NCBI GenBank assembly: GCA_937899415.1
Contig: CALBPI010000060.1
Span: 62,001 to 126,000 of the forward strand
Origin: an uncultured Gammaproteobacteria bacterium
Lineage (GTDB): Bacteria; Pseudomonadota; Gammaproteobacteria; Steroidobacterales; Woeseiaceae
Length of the DNA: 64,000 nucleotides
Direction of reading: 5' to 3'
This document shows, piece after piece, positions 55,436 to 63,592 of the stretch. The notes under the pieces were generated by a model. The model saw nothing but the letters and a program-made list of their open reading frames with translations. It had not been told where the DNA came from and did no database searches. The translations under genes and the position numbers were made by a program. Each line of letters opens with the position of its first letter. Position 1 is the stretch's first letter.

Positions 55436-56086
55436 ATGTACAATGTCAACCTTGAGCCGTCGATGAAGCCGACCGTGGTGCCGTATCCCCCGCAAATCGA
55501 TGTTGAAGTGCTTGGCGAGCAAGCCTTAGCGGTTGCCGAAGCCAAGGGCTGGGATTCCTGGAGCCTGCGCGACGTAGCGGCCTCGCTTGGGGGCACGGCG
55601 AATGCCCTGTATCGCCATGTCGGCGACCGGGCGGGCCTCGTTGTCGCCATGGGGGAGGCCGCCACGCGTCAGTTGCACGCCTACGCGTTCGAAGACCTGC
55701 CAAGGCCAACCGCTCGAGACGTCGACCGAGCGGTTGTCGCGTACACGAAACGCTTTGTTGAGTTCGCCCGCAGCAATCCGGACCGCTACGCGGCGTTCGT
55801 CAACGCAAAACCGGACATCGATCACCCGGGCATCCTGGCCTGGGTTGAGCTCTGGAGTGCCGCAAATGCGTTGGTGCGCCAGGCCGTTCCGGACGCTGCA
55901 GACGCCGCCGGGTTCGCGCTTTGGGCCTTTCTTCATGGCCGAATCGGCATTGCCAACGGCCCGGCCAAGCTTGCGGCGATGGATGCTGGGCTTGAGGATG
56001 CGGTGCGCGCGCTGCTGGAGGGTTTTAGGGCGCGATCGCCCGTTGAGTCGCCATTGCCCCCGCACGCCAGGCGGGATCCGTTCTAG
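55436..56086 (+). CDS. TetR-family transcriptional regulator
   Basis: 216-residue regulator. The N-terminal helix-turn-helix (LAVAEAKGWDSWSLRDVAASLGGTANALYRHVGDR) and the C-terminal TetR_C ligand domain (about 80-200, with FARSNPDRYAAFVNAKPD) are both clear. ATG 55436 or 55463 is possible. It probably represses the divergent SDR operon and itself through the palindrome upstream. The effector is unknown. Confidence 0.88.
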   Translation: MYNVNLEPSMKPTVVPYPPQIDVEVLGEQALAVAEAKGWDSWSLRDVAASLGGTANALYRHVGDRAGLVVAMGEAATRQLHAYAFEDLPRPTARDVDRAVVAYTKRFVEFARSNPDRYAAFVNAKPDIDHPGILAWVELWSAANALVRQAVPDAADAAGFALWAFLHGRIGIANGPAKLAAMDAGLEDAVRALLEGFRARSPVESPLPPHARRDPF

Positions 56087-56109
56087 ACGACCGGCAGGGC
56101 AGGCCTTAC

Positions 56110-56382
56110 TTATTCGGCGAGTGACGAATACCCCAGCACGAATTCGATCACGCGGGACGCCGGCATCTCACAAGGTTTCAGTTGTGGCTGCCCGTCGCTC
56201 GTAACGTAGAGATTGAAGCTCACGTGGTCGTTGCCACCGAGCGCCTCGGCAAATAGCTTGTACCGGCGCCCATTGGCAGCTTCGGTGAGCGTCGCACCCC
56301 AACGATGTCCCTCAAAGTTACCTTGGCTGTAGCCTCTCGGGATCGCCATCAAGGCGTCCAGGAACGGCGCAAGCTCAGTCAT
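56110..56382 (-). CDS. Small hypothetical protein, coupled to a GNAT gene
   Basis: 90-residue soluble protein: MTELAPFLDALMAIPRGYSQG, then FEGHRWGATLTEAANGRRYKLFAEALGGNDHVSFN and a C-terminus EMPASRVIEFVLGYSS. No domain is recognised, but the coherent residue pattern and the 8-base overlap with the GNAT stop support a real gene. Confidence 0.72.
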   Translation of the reverse strand: MTELAPFLDALMAIPRGYSQGNFEGHRWGATLTEAANGRRYKLFAEALGGNDHVSFNLYVTSDGQPQLKPCEMPASRVIEFVLGYSSLAE

Positions 56383-56890
56383 CGCCGAGCCATTTATACA
56401 TGACGAAGGCGTCGACATAGCCCTGGTCAGGGTGACGAAATGCCCCGGGTAGTGTGCCCACGATCTCGAAACCGAGCTTCTGCCAGAGTCGAACGGCGCC
56501 CGTGTTCGTTGCGGCGACGAAGTTGAACTGCATGGCGGCGTAGCCGAGTTCGCGAGCGATCTCCTGTGAGTGTGTGCACAGCGCGCTCGCGACGCCCTTC
56601 CCACGCGCCGCTGCCGCAACCATGTAGCCGCAGTTGCAGACGTGGTCGCCCGGACCGTCCTGATTGGTCTTGAGAAAGTAGGTGCCGACGATGACGCCGG
56701 CATCCTCTGCGACAAAGGTGACGCGCGGGTTCGTTATCCACAATCGCTCGGCTTCTGCCTGGGTCGTCGCCCTCGGATAGGCATAGGTATCTCCGCGCGA
56801 CACGATGTCTTCGAAGATGGGCCAGATGGCCGCAAAGTCATTGGCTGTTGCGGGTCTGATTTTCACTGGCACGCCCCACCGGTCATGCAT
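56375..56890 (-). CDS. GNAT-family N-acetyltransferase
   Basis: 171-residue acetyltransferase. The acetyl-CoA motif is ARGKGVASALCTHSQEIARELGY (R/Q-x-x-G-x-G/A type), with a C-terminal NTGAVRLWQKLGFEIVGTLPGAF block similar to phosphinothricin/RimI-type enzymes. The substrate is unknown. GTG 56866 (VKIRPAT) is an alternative start. It is coupled to the 90-residue gene downstream and divergent from the GH30 gene. Confidence 0.85.
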   Translation of the reverse strand: MHDRWGVPVKIRPATANDFAAIWPIFEDIVSRGDTYAYPRATTQAEAERLWITNPRVTFVAEDAGVIVGTYFLKTNQDGPGDHVCNCGYMVAAAARGKGVASALCTHSQEIARELGYAAMQFNFVAATNTGAVRLWQKLGFEIVGTLPGAFRHPDQGYVDAFVMYKWLGDD

Positions 56891-56980
56891 CGATACTACA
56901 GCGACGTCGGCGACGACCGTGAACCGATGCCGCGGGCTCTGCTAGGCTGCCCACCTCACTGTAGAGAGGGAGTAGGGCCG

Positions 56981-58645
56981 TTGCGGAACGCGATGATTGC
57001 GATCGTGGGGATCACGATGCTTGCGGCCTGTGCGGGCAAGGCGCCACGCGAGAACCTCGAAACCTCGGCCATCATCATCACCAGTGAGGCGGGGGCCAAG
57101 CTCGCGGCGGCACCGGCCGTGTCGTTCGAGCGCGGACGCGGCACGGGTCCGGTGATCGAAGTCTGGCCAGGCCAAACCAAACAGAGAATCGACGGCATCG
57201 GTTCCTCGTTCACCGAGTCCTCGGCGTATGTGCTCGCGCACCTCGAACCCGAGCGCCGGCGTGCGCTCATGCGCGAGCTCTACGGTGAAGGTGGCGCCAA
57301 TTTTTCGTTGGCCCGCACCGTTATCGGGTCCACTGATTTTTCGGTCGCAGGCAAACAGTCCTACGCCGATGCGCCCGGCGAGACGCCACTCGAGTCTTTC
57401 TCCATCGGCATGGATTTCGATGGTTTCGAACGCGCCGAGCACCCGGGCATCCGGGACGAGACCTTTGATGTGCTGCCTATGATCCAGGAAGCGCTGGCCA
57501 TCAAACGTGGACAGCCGGACAGCAGTTTTCGCATCGTGGCCTCGGCCTGGACGGCGCCGCCGTGGATGAAGGACATCGAGACCTGGTACGTCGGGCTCTC
57601 GGAAGAGAACAACTGGCAGGGAACAGGCGGGAGTCTCAAGCCCGAGCACGAGGCCACCTATGCCGACTACCTGGTTCGCTATCTGGACGCTTACGACGCG
57701 CGCGGCGTGGACATCTGGGGCCTGACTCCGGTTAACGAGCCCCATGGCAACAGCGGCCAGTGGGAGAGCATGCATTTCACGCCCGAGTCGCAACGCGACT
57801 ACATTACCGAGCACCTGGGACCCGCGTTGCGCGATGGCGGTCACGGCGACATCGAGCTGCTCATCTATGATCAGAACCGTGACGACATGGTGCACTGGGC
57901 CGACGTGATCCTTGGCGACACCGAGGCTGCGCAGTATGTCTCCGGCACGGCCATTCACTGGTACGCGAGCACATTCCGCGTGTTTGAAGATGAACTGGAC
58001 ACCGTGCACGACCGGTTCCCCGCGTTTCGCATCATTCACACTGAAGGCACGATCGACAATCTGGGTCTCGAAGCCCCCGCGGGTGTTTGGGACCCCGAGG
58101 GTTACAAGGAGTCCGGGTGGTTCCAGAATGACGCATTCTGGTGGCAGCCCAACGCCAGTGACTGGGCCTACGCGGCCGAGTGGGCACCCAACGTCAACGA
58201 TCACCCGCTCTACACGCCCGTGCACCGCTACGCCCGCAACATCATCGTCAGCCTCGACCACTGGGTCAGTGGCTGGATCGACTGGAATGTCGTGCTCGAC
58301 CACGAGGGCGGCCCGAACCACGTCGGCAATCTCTGCGGTGCGCCTGTCATGATCGATACGGCGCCGGGCGAGATCTACTACACGCCTATCTACTACGTGC
58401 TCGCGCAGTTCAGCCGCACGATCCGCCCGGGCGATTATGCGATCCGGACATCGACGACACGCGCCATGCTCGGCGAGGATGATCTGCATGCGAGCGCGAC
58501 CGTCAACGACGCAGGCCTTGTCAGTGTGCAGGTGTTGAACACGACGCCGCGCGCCATCGACTACAGTCTGCAAATCGGCGACCAGCACGCCGCGATGACG
58601 ATTCCCGCTAATGCCCTGCAAACCGTTCAGGTAGCGACTCAATGA
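56981..58645 (+). CDS. Glycoside hydrolase family 30 lipoprotein (glucosylceramidase/beta-glucosidase type)
   Basis: 554-residue predicted lipoprotein. A short signal ends in the lipobox LAAC (about residue 17). The GH30 (beta/alpha)8 barrel follows: IDGIGSSFTESSAYVL, TVIGSTDFSV, WTAPPWMKD and the acid/base E253 in LTPVNEPHG. The nucleophile E355 is in IIHTEGT. A C-terminal beta-sandwich is present. The TTG at 56981 is placed about 9 nt after AGGGAG; ATG 56993 is the alternative. It should cleave a beta-glucoside, beta-glucosylceramide or beta-1,6-glucan at the cell surface. It overlaps the nitrilase start (ATGA). Confidence 0.9.
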   Translation: MRNAMIAIVGITMLAACAGKAPRENLETSAIIITSEAGAKLAAAPAVSFERGRGTGPVIEVWPGQTKQRIDGIGSSFTESSAYVLAHLEPERRRALMRELYGEGGANFSLARTVIGSTDFSVAGKQSYADAPGETPLESFSIGMDFDGFERAEHPGIRDETFDVLPMIQEALAIKRGQPDSSFRIVASAWTAPPWMKDIETWYVGLSEENNWQGTGGSLKPEHEATYADYLVRYLDAYDARGVDIWGLTPVNEPHGNSGQWESMHFTPESQRDYITEHLGPALRDGGHGDIELLIYDQNRDDMVHWADVILGDTEAAQYVSGTAIHWYASTFRVFEDELDTVHDRFPAFRIIHTEGTIDNLGLEAPAGVWDPEGYKESGWFQNDAFWWQPNASDWAYAAEWAPNVNDHPLYTPVHRYARNIIVSLDHWVSGWIDWNVVLDHEGGPNHVGNLCGAPVMIDTAPGEIYYTPIYYVLAQFSRTIRPGDYAIRTSTTRAMLGEDDLHASATVNDAGLVSVQVLNTTPRAIDYSLQIGDQHAAMTIPANALQTVQVATQ

Positions 58646-59595
58646 ATAAGCACACCGTCACCGTCGGGCTCGCACAGATCGCGCCCGCCTGGCTCGACCG
58701 CGTCGCCGGCACCGAGAAGATCGTCGCCTGGATCGACCAGGCCGGCGGTGAATCCTGCGACCTCGTCGTGTTTGGCGAAGCGCTGTTACCCGGCTATCCC
58801 TTCTGGGTCGAGCGCACGGACGGCGCACGCTTTGAGTCTGCGCTGCAGAAAGAACTCTATGCGCACTACGCCGAGCAAGCCGTGGTCCCTGAGCGTGGCG
58901 ACCTTGATCCCATTTGTGAGGCGGCGCGGCGACACAACTGCGCCGTGTACCTCGGCACCATCGAGCGCGCGGCCGACCGGGGTGGTCACAGCCTTTACTG
59001 CTCGATGGTCTACATCGACAAGCAGGGCAGGATTGGTTCGGTCCACCGCAAGCTTATGCCGACCTACGAAGAACGACTGGTGTGGTCACCGGGCGATGGT
59101 CATGGCCTGCGCACCCACAGTCTTGGCGCGTTTACCGTCGGCGGACTCAACTGCTGGGAGAACTGGCTGCCGCTGCCGCGCGCGGCGTTGTATGCGGCCG
59201 GGGAGGATCTGCATGTGGCCATCTGGCCCGGCAGTATCCGCAACACCAAGGACATCACGCGATTTATTGCCAAGGAAGGGCGGTCGTTCGTGATTTCGGT
59301 CTCGGGGCTCATGCGTCGGTCGGATATCGGCGACGGCCTGCCGCAAGCTGACCTGCTGCGCGAGACTGCCGATGACATGATGGCCAACGGCGGGTCCTGC
59401 CTCGTCGCACCCAACGGTGACTGGGTGTTGGAGCCCGAGGTCGATGTGGAAACGCTGCGAGTCGCTGTGCTCGACCATCGCGCGGTGCTGGAAGCCCGCC
59501 AAAACCTCGATGTCGTCGGCCACTACTCGCGGCCCGATGTGACGTCACTGCACGTGAACCGCACGCGCCAGTCGACGGTGACGTTCGAGGACTAA
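58642..59595 (+). CDS. Nitrilase (carbon-nitrogen hydrolase)
   Basis: 317-residue nitrilase-superfamily enzyme with an intact triad: E46 in FGEALLPGYPFW, K137 in HRKLMPTYEERLVW and C171 in GLNCWENWLPL. The CWENW motif is characteristic of true nitrilases (R-CN to R-COOH + NH3) rather than amidases. Cytoplasmic, no signal. It starts inside the GH30 stop (ATGA), so the two proteins are translationally coupled. Its 3' end overlaps convergent ROK repressor by 4 bases. Confidence 0.9.
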   Translation: MNKHTVTVGLAQIAPAWLDRVAGTEKIVAWIDQAGGESCDLVVFGEALLPGYPFWVERTDGARFESALQKELYAHYAEQAVVPERGDLDPICEAARRHNCAVYLGTIERAADRGGHSLYCSMVYIDKQGRIGSVHRKLMPTYEERLVWSPGDGHGLRTHSLGAFTVGGLNCWENWLPLPRAALYAAGEDLHVAIWPGSIRNTKDITRFIAKEGRSFVISVSGLMRRSDIGDGLPQADLLRETADDMMANGGSCLVAPNGDWVLEPEVDVETLRVAVLDHRAVLEARQNLDVVGHYSRPDVTSLHVNRTRQSTVTFED

Positions 59596-60839
59596 ACGGC
59601 CGCCGCGAAGAAGTGTTCTTTGAGGGGCAGCGCGGCTGCGCCAATGGCGCTCGCATTGCCGCCGGCCTTGGACACGAGTAGCTGCGGCAACGCCCGGGGC
59701 TTACCGCGTCGCGAGTCGTTGTACATGTTGATGTAGGGGATCACGCGCCGGGCGAGCGGTTGCGGCATGCGTCCCCCGAAGACGATGGCCTCTGGGTCGA
59801 GGATGGCGGCCAGTGCAGAACAGATCAGAGAGAACGAGCTGCGCGTCTTCGTGATCCACTCATCGATGCCCGGCCACTCTGCATCGAATTCTCGGAGCAT
59901 CTCGGATACGCCCGGAAACTCGACGTTGTACTCGCCCAGTGTTTGTCGGAGCGACTCCAGTGACGGGTGCTGATAGATGTTCTTCGGCAATAGCAAACCG
60001 ATCTCGCCGCCGTTGCCGTTCGTGCCACGCATGAGCTCGTGATTCATGACGATGCCGCCGCCGAGCAACGTGTCGATGTAGAGGTAGGCGAAATTGTCGT
60101 ACTCGCGGCCCACACCCACGAGGCTCTCACCGACTGCCGCGGCATTGCCGTCGTTCTCCACCCAGACGGGCATGTCGAAGCGGTCCTCGAACAAACGGTC
60201 GATGGCGATGAGCGCCCAGTCATCGAGAGGACGCGGCGTGTTGTAGACGGCCTTCGGGCCGATGTAGCGGCCCGAAATACTGACGCCCATGCCGAACACG
60301 CGCTCGAGCGGGATGTTGTGCTTCTGGATCATGCCGTCGACGATGCGCTCGACGGTGTCGAGCACGGCATTGCGCGTCATGGCGGGCAGGTCGTGTTTTT
60401 CTTCGTCGAGAATCGTGACAGAGAAATCGATCAGCGCGACGGAGATGGCGTCTGTCATCATCGAAACGCCAAAGGTGTAGGCAAAGTCGGGCGTGATGCG
60501 AACGGACTGGCCGGGCTGCCCGCGTCGGCCGCTCAGGACCTTGCCACCCTCGGCCAGCGCATTGATAGAGACCAGGCCTTTGACGATGCGCGAGATGCTT
60601 TGCTGCGCGAGGCCCGTCGCTTTGGCCAGCCTCGGCTGGCCGATCTCACCGCTCCGCACCACCGTTCCGAGAACCCGTCGCTCCGAACGGGACAGCCCCT
60701 TGAGACCGTTTGCAGCGTAGAAATCGGGCACGCCCGAGCGATAGGGGTGTTCCAGCACCGTCTTTGATTCCTCCCGAAAGCGCGCATCGTAGCCGGGTTT
60801 CGCCCCGTCTGCCGATTCGTTCGTTACATTAGCAAACAA
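59592..60839 (-). CDS. ROK-family transcriptional repressor without the zinc motif
   Basis: 415-residue NagC/Mlc-type regulator. The N-terminal winged helix (LGTVVRSGEIGQPRLAKATGLAQQSISRIVKGLV) precedes the ROK sugar-binding domain (VFGMGVSISGRYIG, VENDGNAAAVGESL, GGGIVMNHELMRGTNGNGGEIG). The CxCGxxGCxE zinc motif expected after GEIG is missing. It lies between the nitrilase and the divergent TonB receptor gene, so the GH30/nitrilase, receptor and symporter genes are its probable targets. Confidence 0.9.
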   Translation of the reverse strand: MFANVTNESADGAKPGYDARFREESKTVLEHPYRSGVPDFYAANGLKGLSRSERRVLGTVVRSGEIGQPRLAKATGLAQQSISRIVKGLVSINALAEGGKVLSGRRGQPGQSVRITPDFAYTFGVSMMTDAISVALIDFSVTILDEEKHDLPAMTRNAVLDTVERIVDGMIQKHNIPLERVFGMGVSISGRYIGPKAVYNTPRPLDDWALIAIDRLFEDRFDMPVWVENDGNAAAVGESLVGVGREYDNFAYLYIDTLLGGGIVMNHELMRGTNGNGGEIGLLLPKNIYQHPSLESLRQTLGEYNVEFPGVSEMLREFDAEWPGIDEWITKTRSSFSLICSALAAILDPEAIVFGGRMPQPLARRVIPYINMYNDSRRGKPRALPQLLVSKAGGNASAIGAAALPLKEHFFAAAV

Positions 60840-60973
60840 ATAATACTCACTATGGGTTGTATAAGAGGTAGTAATATGTCATAAACGCTGGCGACGGCAG
60901 GCCGGGGGGCCACAGAACGGGGAACTCTGGGCCTGTCAGCTTGGGAACATTCAGATATTGAGGGGGGCTTCTC

Positions 60974-63478
60974 ATGTCTACGTACACGCGTTTCTGCCGC
61001 GGGTTGGCTGCTTTTTCAGTGGCGATCTTGCCGGCGTTTGCGATGGCGCAATCCGACTCGGACGACGAGGGCGGTGTCATCGAGGAGATCGTGGTCACCG
61101 GTACCGGTGCCAGCGTTGCTCGAACCCAATTCGAAACACCGCAGACGGTCACGCAATTCAACGAAGAAGACATCCGGTCATTCTCGTCATCGAGTCAGGC
61201 TGACATCCTGACCCAGCTGCCAGGCGTCAGCGCCGAGGGCGGTGGTGGTGAGGTCGCGACCAATGTCTTCCACCGTGCCCTGCCATCGGGCGGACAGTTC
61301 TCGTTCACGCCGTTGCTCTACGACGGCATGCCGGCGTTCACGACGTTTGGCCTGAACTCATCGGCTTTCGACGTCTACTACCGAAACGACCTCGGTATCC
61401 AGCGCTCTGAGTTTGTGAGCGGTGGTGTTTCAAACCTGTTCGGCCCGGGCTCCGTAGCTGGCATCGTCAACTACATCAGCAAAACGGGCGACGATGATCC
61501 GACCGGTACGGTCCAGATCGAAGTGGCTGAGGAAGGCCGCTTCCGCGGTGACTACTTCTTTAGTGGCCCGCTGGGTGGCGACAGCTCGAACACCTACTAC
61601 GCACTGTCGGGTTACTATCGCGTCGATGAAGGCCCGCTCAAATCCGGGCTCGAGACCCGCGGCTTCCAGCTGCGCGGCAACGTCAAACACCTGTTCAGTG
61701 ACGGCAGCGGCTCGATCACCGTTTACGGCCAGGCTATTGACGACAAGGTGCAGTTTTTCCTGCCGCTGCCCGTCGACGGCAATTCACGTGAGCGCGTGAG
61801 TGGTAACGACGGCAACGAAGTGTTCACGATGAACACCGTCGACGCGGTCGGTCTTTCCTACGACACGCCCGATGGTCGTTTTACGACGCCCATTGGCGAT
61901 GGCGTAGTCACCAAAGGTTCGTCAATTGCAGCTGTGCTCGACAAGGACCTCACAGAGGACTGGACGCTAAACGCAAAAATTCGCTACGCGCGTTACGACC
62001 ACCAGTTCAACCTGTTCCTCGACGGTGACGCGATTGGTCCCAACACGCCCGAGACGCAGGCGGAGTACCTGGCCAACCGCGGCCTGGACGCCGTGGCCAC
62101 GGGCGCGACGTTCACTTTTGCCGACAATGGTGATGTGCTGCCGGCCAACTACCTGCTGTTCGGCAACCGCACGCTGGACCGCTGGCGCGATGCCACGGAT
62201 TTCTCGGCCGAGTTCAGCGTCGGTCGCAATCTCACCATCGGTGACGCGGAGCATGCAATCACGATTGGTGCCTTTTTCTCGGACTCGCAGGCCGATGACC
62301 TGAACTACATCACGACCTATCTGGGGGAGTTCAGCAACGCACCGCGCCTCGTCAATGTGACGCTCGATGATGTCGCTGATGACGGCACGGGCCAGGGCAA
62401 CCTGATTGCCGCGGCCGGTTCGACCTACCAGTGGGTCGTCAACGGGCTCGCCAACGCCAATGGTCTTGTGGGCAACCGCGATCGCAGCGCCAGCCGCACG
62501 GCGTTCTACATCGCCGATCAGATCGAGATGAACGACTGGTCCTTCGACTTCGGTGCACGCGTTGAGCGTCTTGATGGTGATGTACGGCAGTTCAACACCA
62601 GCTCGTTCCAGCTCGCCAACGACCCGCTCGTAAACGACGCGTTGGAAAACGTGAGCTTCACGGACGGTTCGCTGACGGCTGACACTGTAAGCGCCACGGA
62701 ATGGGCGTTCTCGGCCGGTGCGTTATACCGCCTCAACGATACGACCAACCTGTTTGCCAATGCCTCGCGTGGCTTCTTCTTCCCGCAGATTCGAAGCGTT
62801 CCGTTTAACAACGGACAACTCGCGTCGTACGAAGGGGAGATCATCGACACCATCGAGGCCGGTGTGAAGTTCGAGCATGACAGCTGGGACGCTTACGCGG
62901 CGCTGTTCTACACAACGCTCGATGATCGTCGCAACGTTGACTTCGTGAACGACCCGAACAACCCGGGCAACATCATCGAAGAGGTGACGACCCAGTCGAC
63001 GGAGGCCTTCGGTATCGAGGCCAGCGCGACCTACTACATCAATGACTACTGGTCACTGCACGGCAACATCACGTTGCGCGACCATGAGTTCACTGAGGCG
63101 GGTAACCCTGCGGTGGTCGGTCAGGAACTGCGTCGTCAGCCCACCGAGTTGGCCAACAGCGCTGTGCGCTTCAACTACGGCAACTTCGATGCGGCGCTGT
63201 TCCACAACTTCCATGGCGATAATTTCGCCAATGACACCAACAGCGTGAAGCTCGACAGCTACAATCTGGTGCGTCTGGAGGCGGGGTACACGTTTGAACT
63301 CGACAATGCGCAAACCGCTCGTGTCAGCGTACACGTGTTCAACCTGACGGATGAGCAGGGCATCACAGAAGGCTCGCCGCGCCAGGGCAACGCCCAGTCG
63401 GGCCAGCCTGCGCAGTTCTTCGTGGGACGACCGATTCTCCCCCGTCGAGTCATGCTCAGACTCGCTTACGATTTCTGA
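60974..63478 (+). CDS. TonB-dependent outer-membrane receptor
   Basis: 834-residue receptor. A signal peptide is followed by a TonB box-like EEIVVTGT and a plug domain (about 45-170: TVTQFNEEDIRSFSSSSQADIL, FGPGSVAGIVNYISKTG). A long beta-barrel ends in RVMLRLAYDF with a C-terminal Phe. GAGGGG precedes ATG 60974. Its position between the ROK repressor and a sodium:solute symporter suggests uptake of the GH30 substrate, probably a glycoside or oligosaccharide. The ligand is inferred only. Confidence 0.91.
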   Translation: MSTYTRFCRGLAAFSVAILPAFAMAQSDSDDEGGVIEEIVVTGTGASVARTQFETPQTVTQFNEEDIRSFSSSSQADILTQLPGVSAEGGGGEVATNVFHRALPSGGQFSFTPLLYDGMPAFTTFGLNSSAFDVYYRNDLGIQRSEFVSGGVSNLFGPGSVAGIVNYISKTGDDDPTGTVQIEVAEEGRFRGDYFFSGPLGGDSSNTYYALSGYYRVDEGPLKSGLETRGFQLRGNVKHLFSDGSGSITVYGQAIDDKVQFFLPLPVDGNSRERVSGNDGNEVFTMNTVDAVGLSYDTPDGRFTTPIGDGVVTKGSSIAAVLDKDLTEDWTLNAKIRYARYDHQFNLFLDGDAIGPNTPETQAEYLANRGLDAVATGATFTFADNGDVLPANYLLFGNRTLDRWRDATDFSAEFSVGRNLTIGDAEHAITIGAFFSDSQADDLNYITTYLGEFSNAPRLVNVTLDDVADDGTGQGNLIAAAGSTYQWVVNGLANANGLVGNRDRSASRTAFYIADQIEMNDWSFDFGARVERLDGDVRQFNTSSFQLANDPLVNDALENVSFTDGSLTADTVSATEWAFSAGALYRLNDTTNLFANASRGFFFPQIRSVPFNNGQLASYEGEIIDTIEAGVKFEHDSWDAYAALFYTTLDDRRNVDFVNDPNNPGNIIEEVTTQSTEAFGIEASATYYINDYWSLHGNITLRDHEFTEAGNPAVVGQELRRQPTELANSAVRFNYGNFDAALFHNFHGDNFANDTNSVKLDSYNLVRLEAGYTFELDNAQTARVSVHVFNLTDEQGITEGSPRQGNAQSGQPAQFFVGRPILPRRVMLRLAYDF

Positions 63479-63488
63479 GTTGACTCGC

Positions 63489-63545
63489 GCCCCGGCGGGC
63501 GGTTGTGCAACCCCGCAACGCGCCCCTGCCCGCTGGGGCACTTTT
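63489..63545 (+). terminator. Terminator after the TonB receptor gene
   Basis: 12-bp GC stem GCCCCGGCGGGC/GCCCGCTGGGGC (one G-T pair) with a 27-nt loop that itself contains GGTTG-N2-CAACC. It is followed by ACTTTTCT. Confidence 0.75.
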
Positions 63546-63592
63546 CTCGACGCGCCGCAGCCGCGGCGAGTCAGATTGCCGGGTGATCGTTC

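Noticed and set aside
56942-58642. 566-codon open frame antisense to the GH30 gene
   Set aside because: Overlaps a gene with intact catalytic motifs and shows no domain of its own.
60840-60973. ROK operator in the divergent spacer before the TonB receptor
   Set aside because: The spacer is AT-rich, but no clean inverted repeat could be verified by eye; only a weak TTGTAT-N17-CATAAA was seen.
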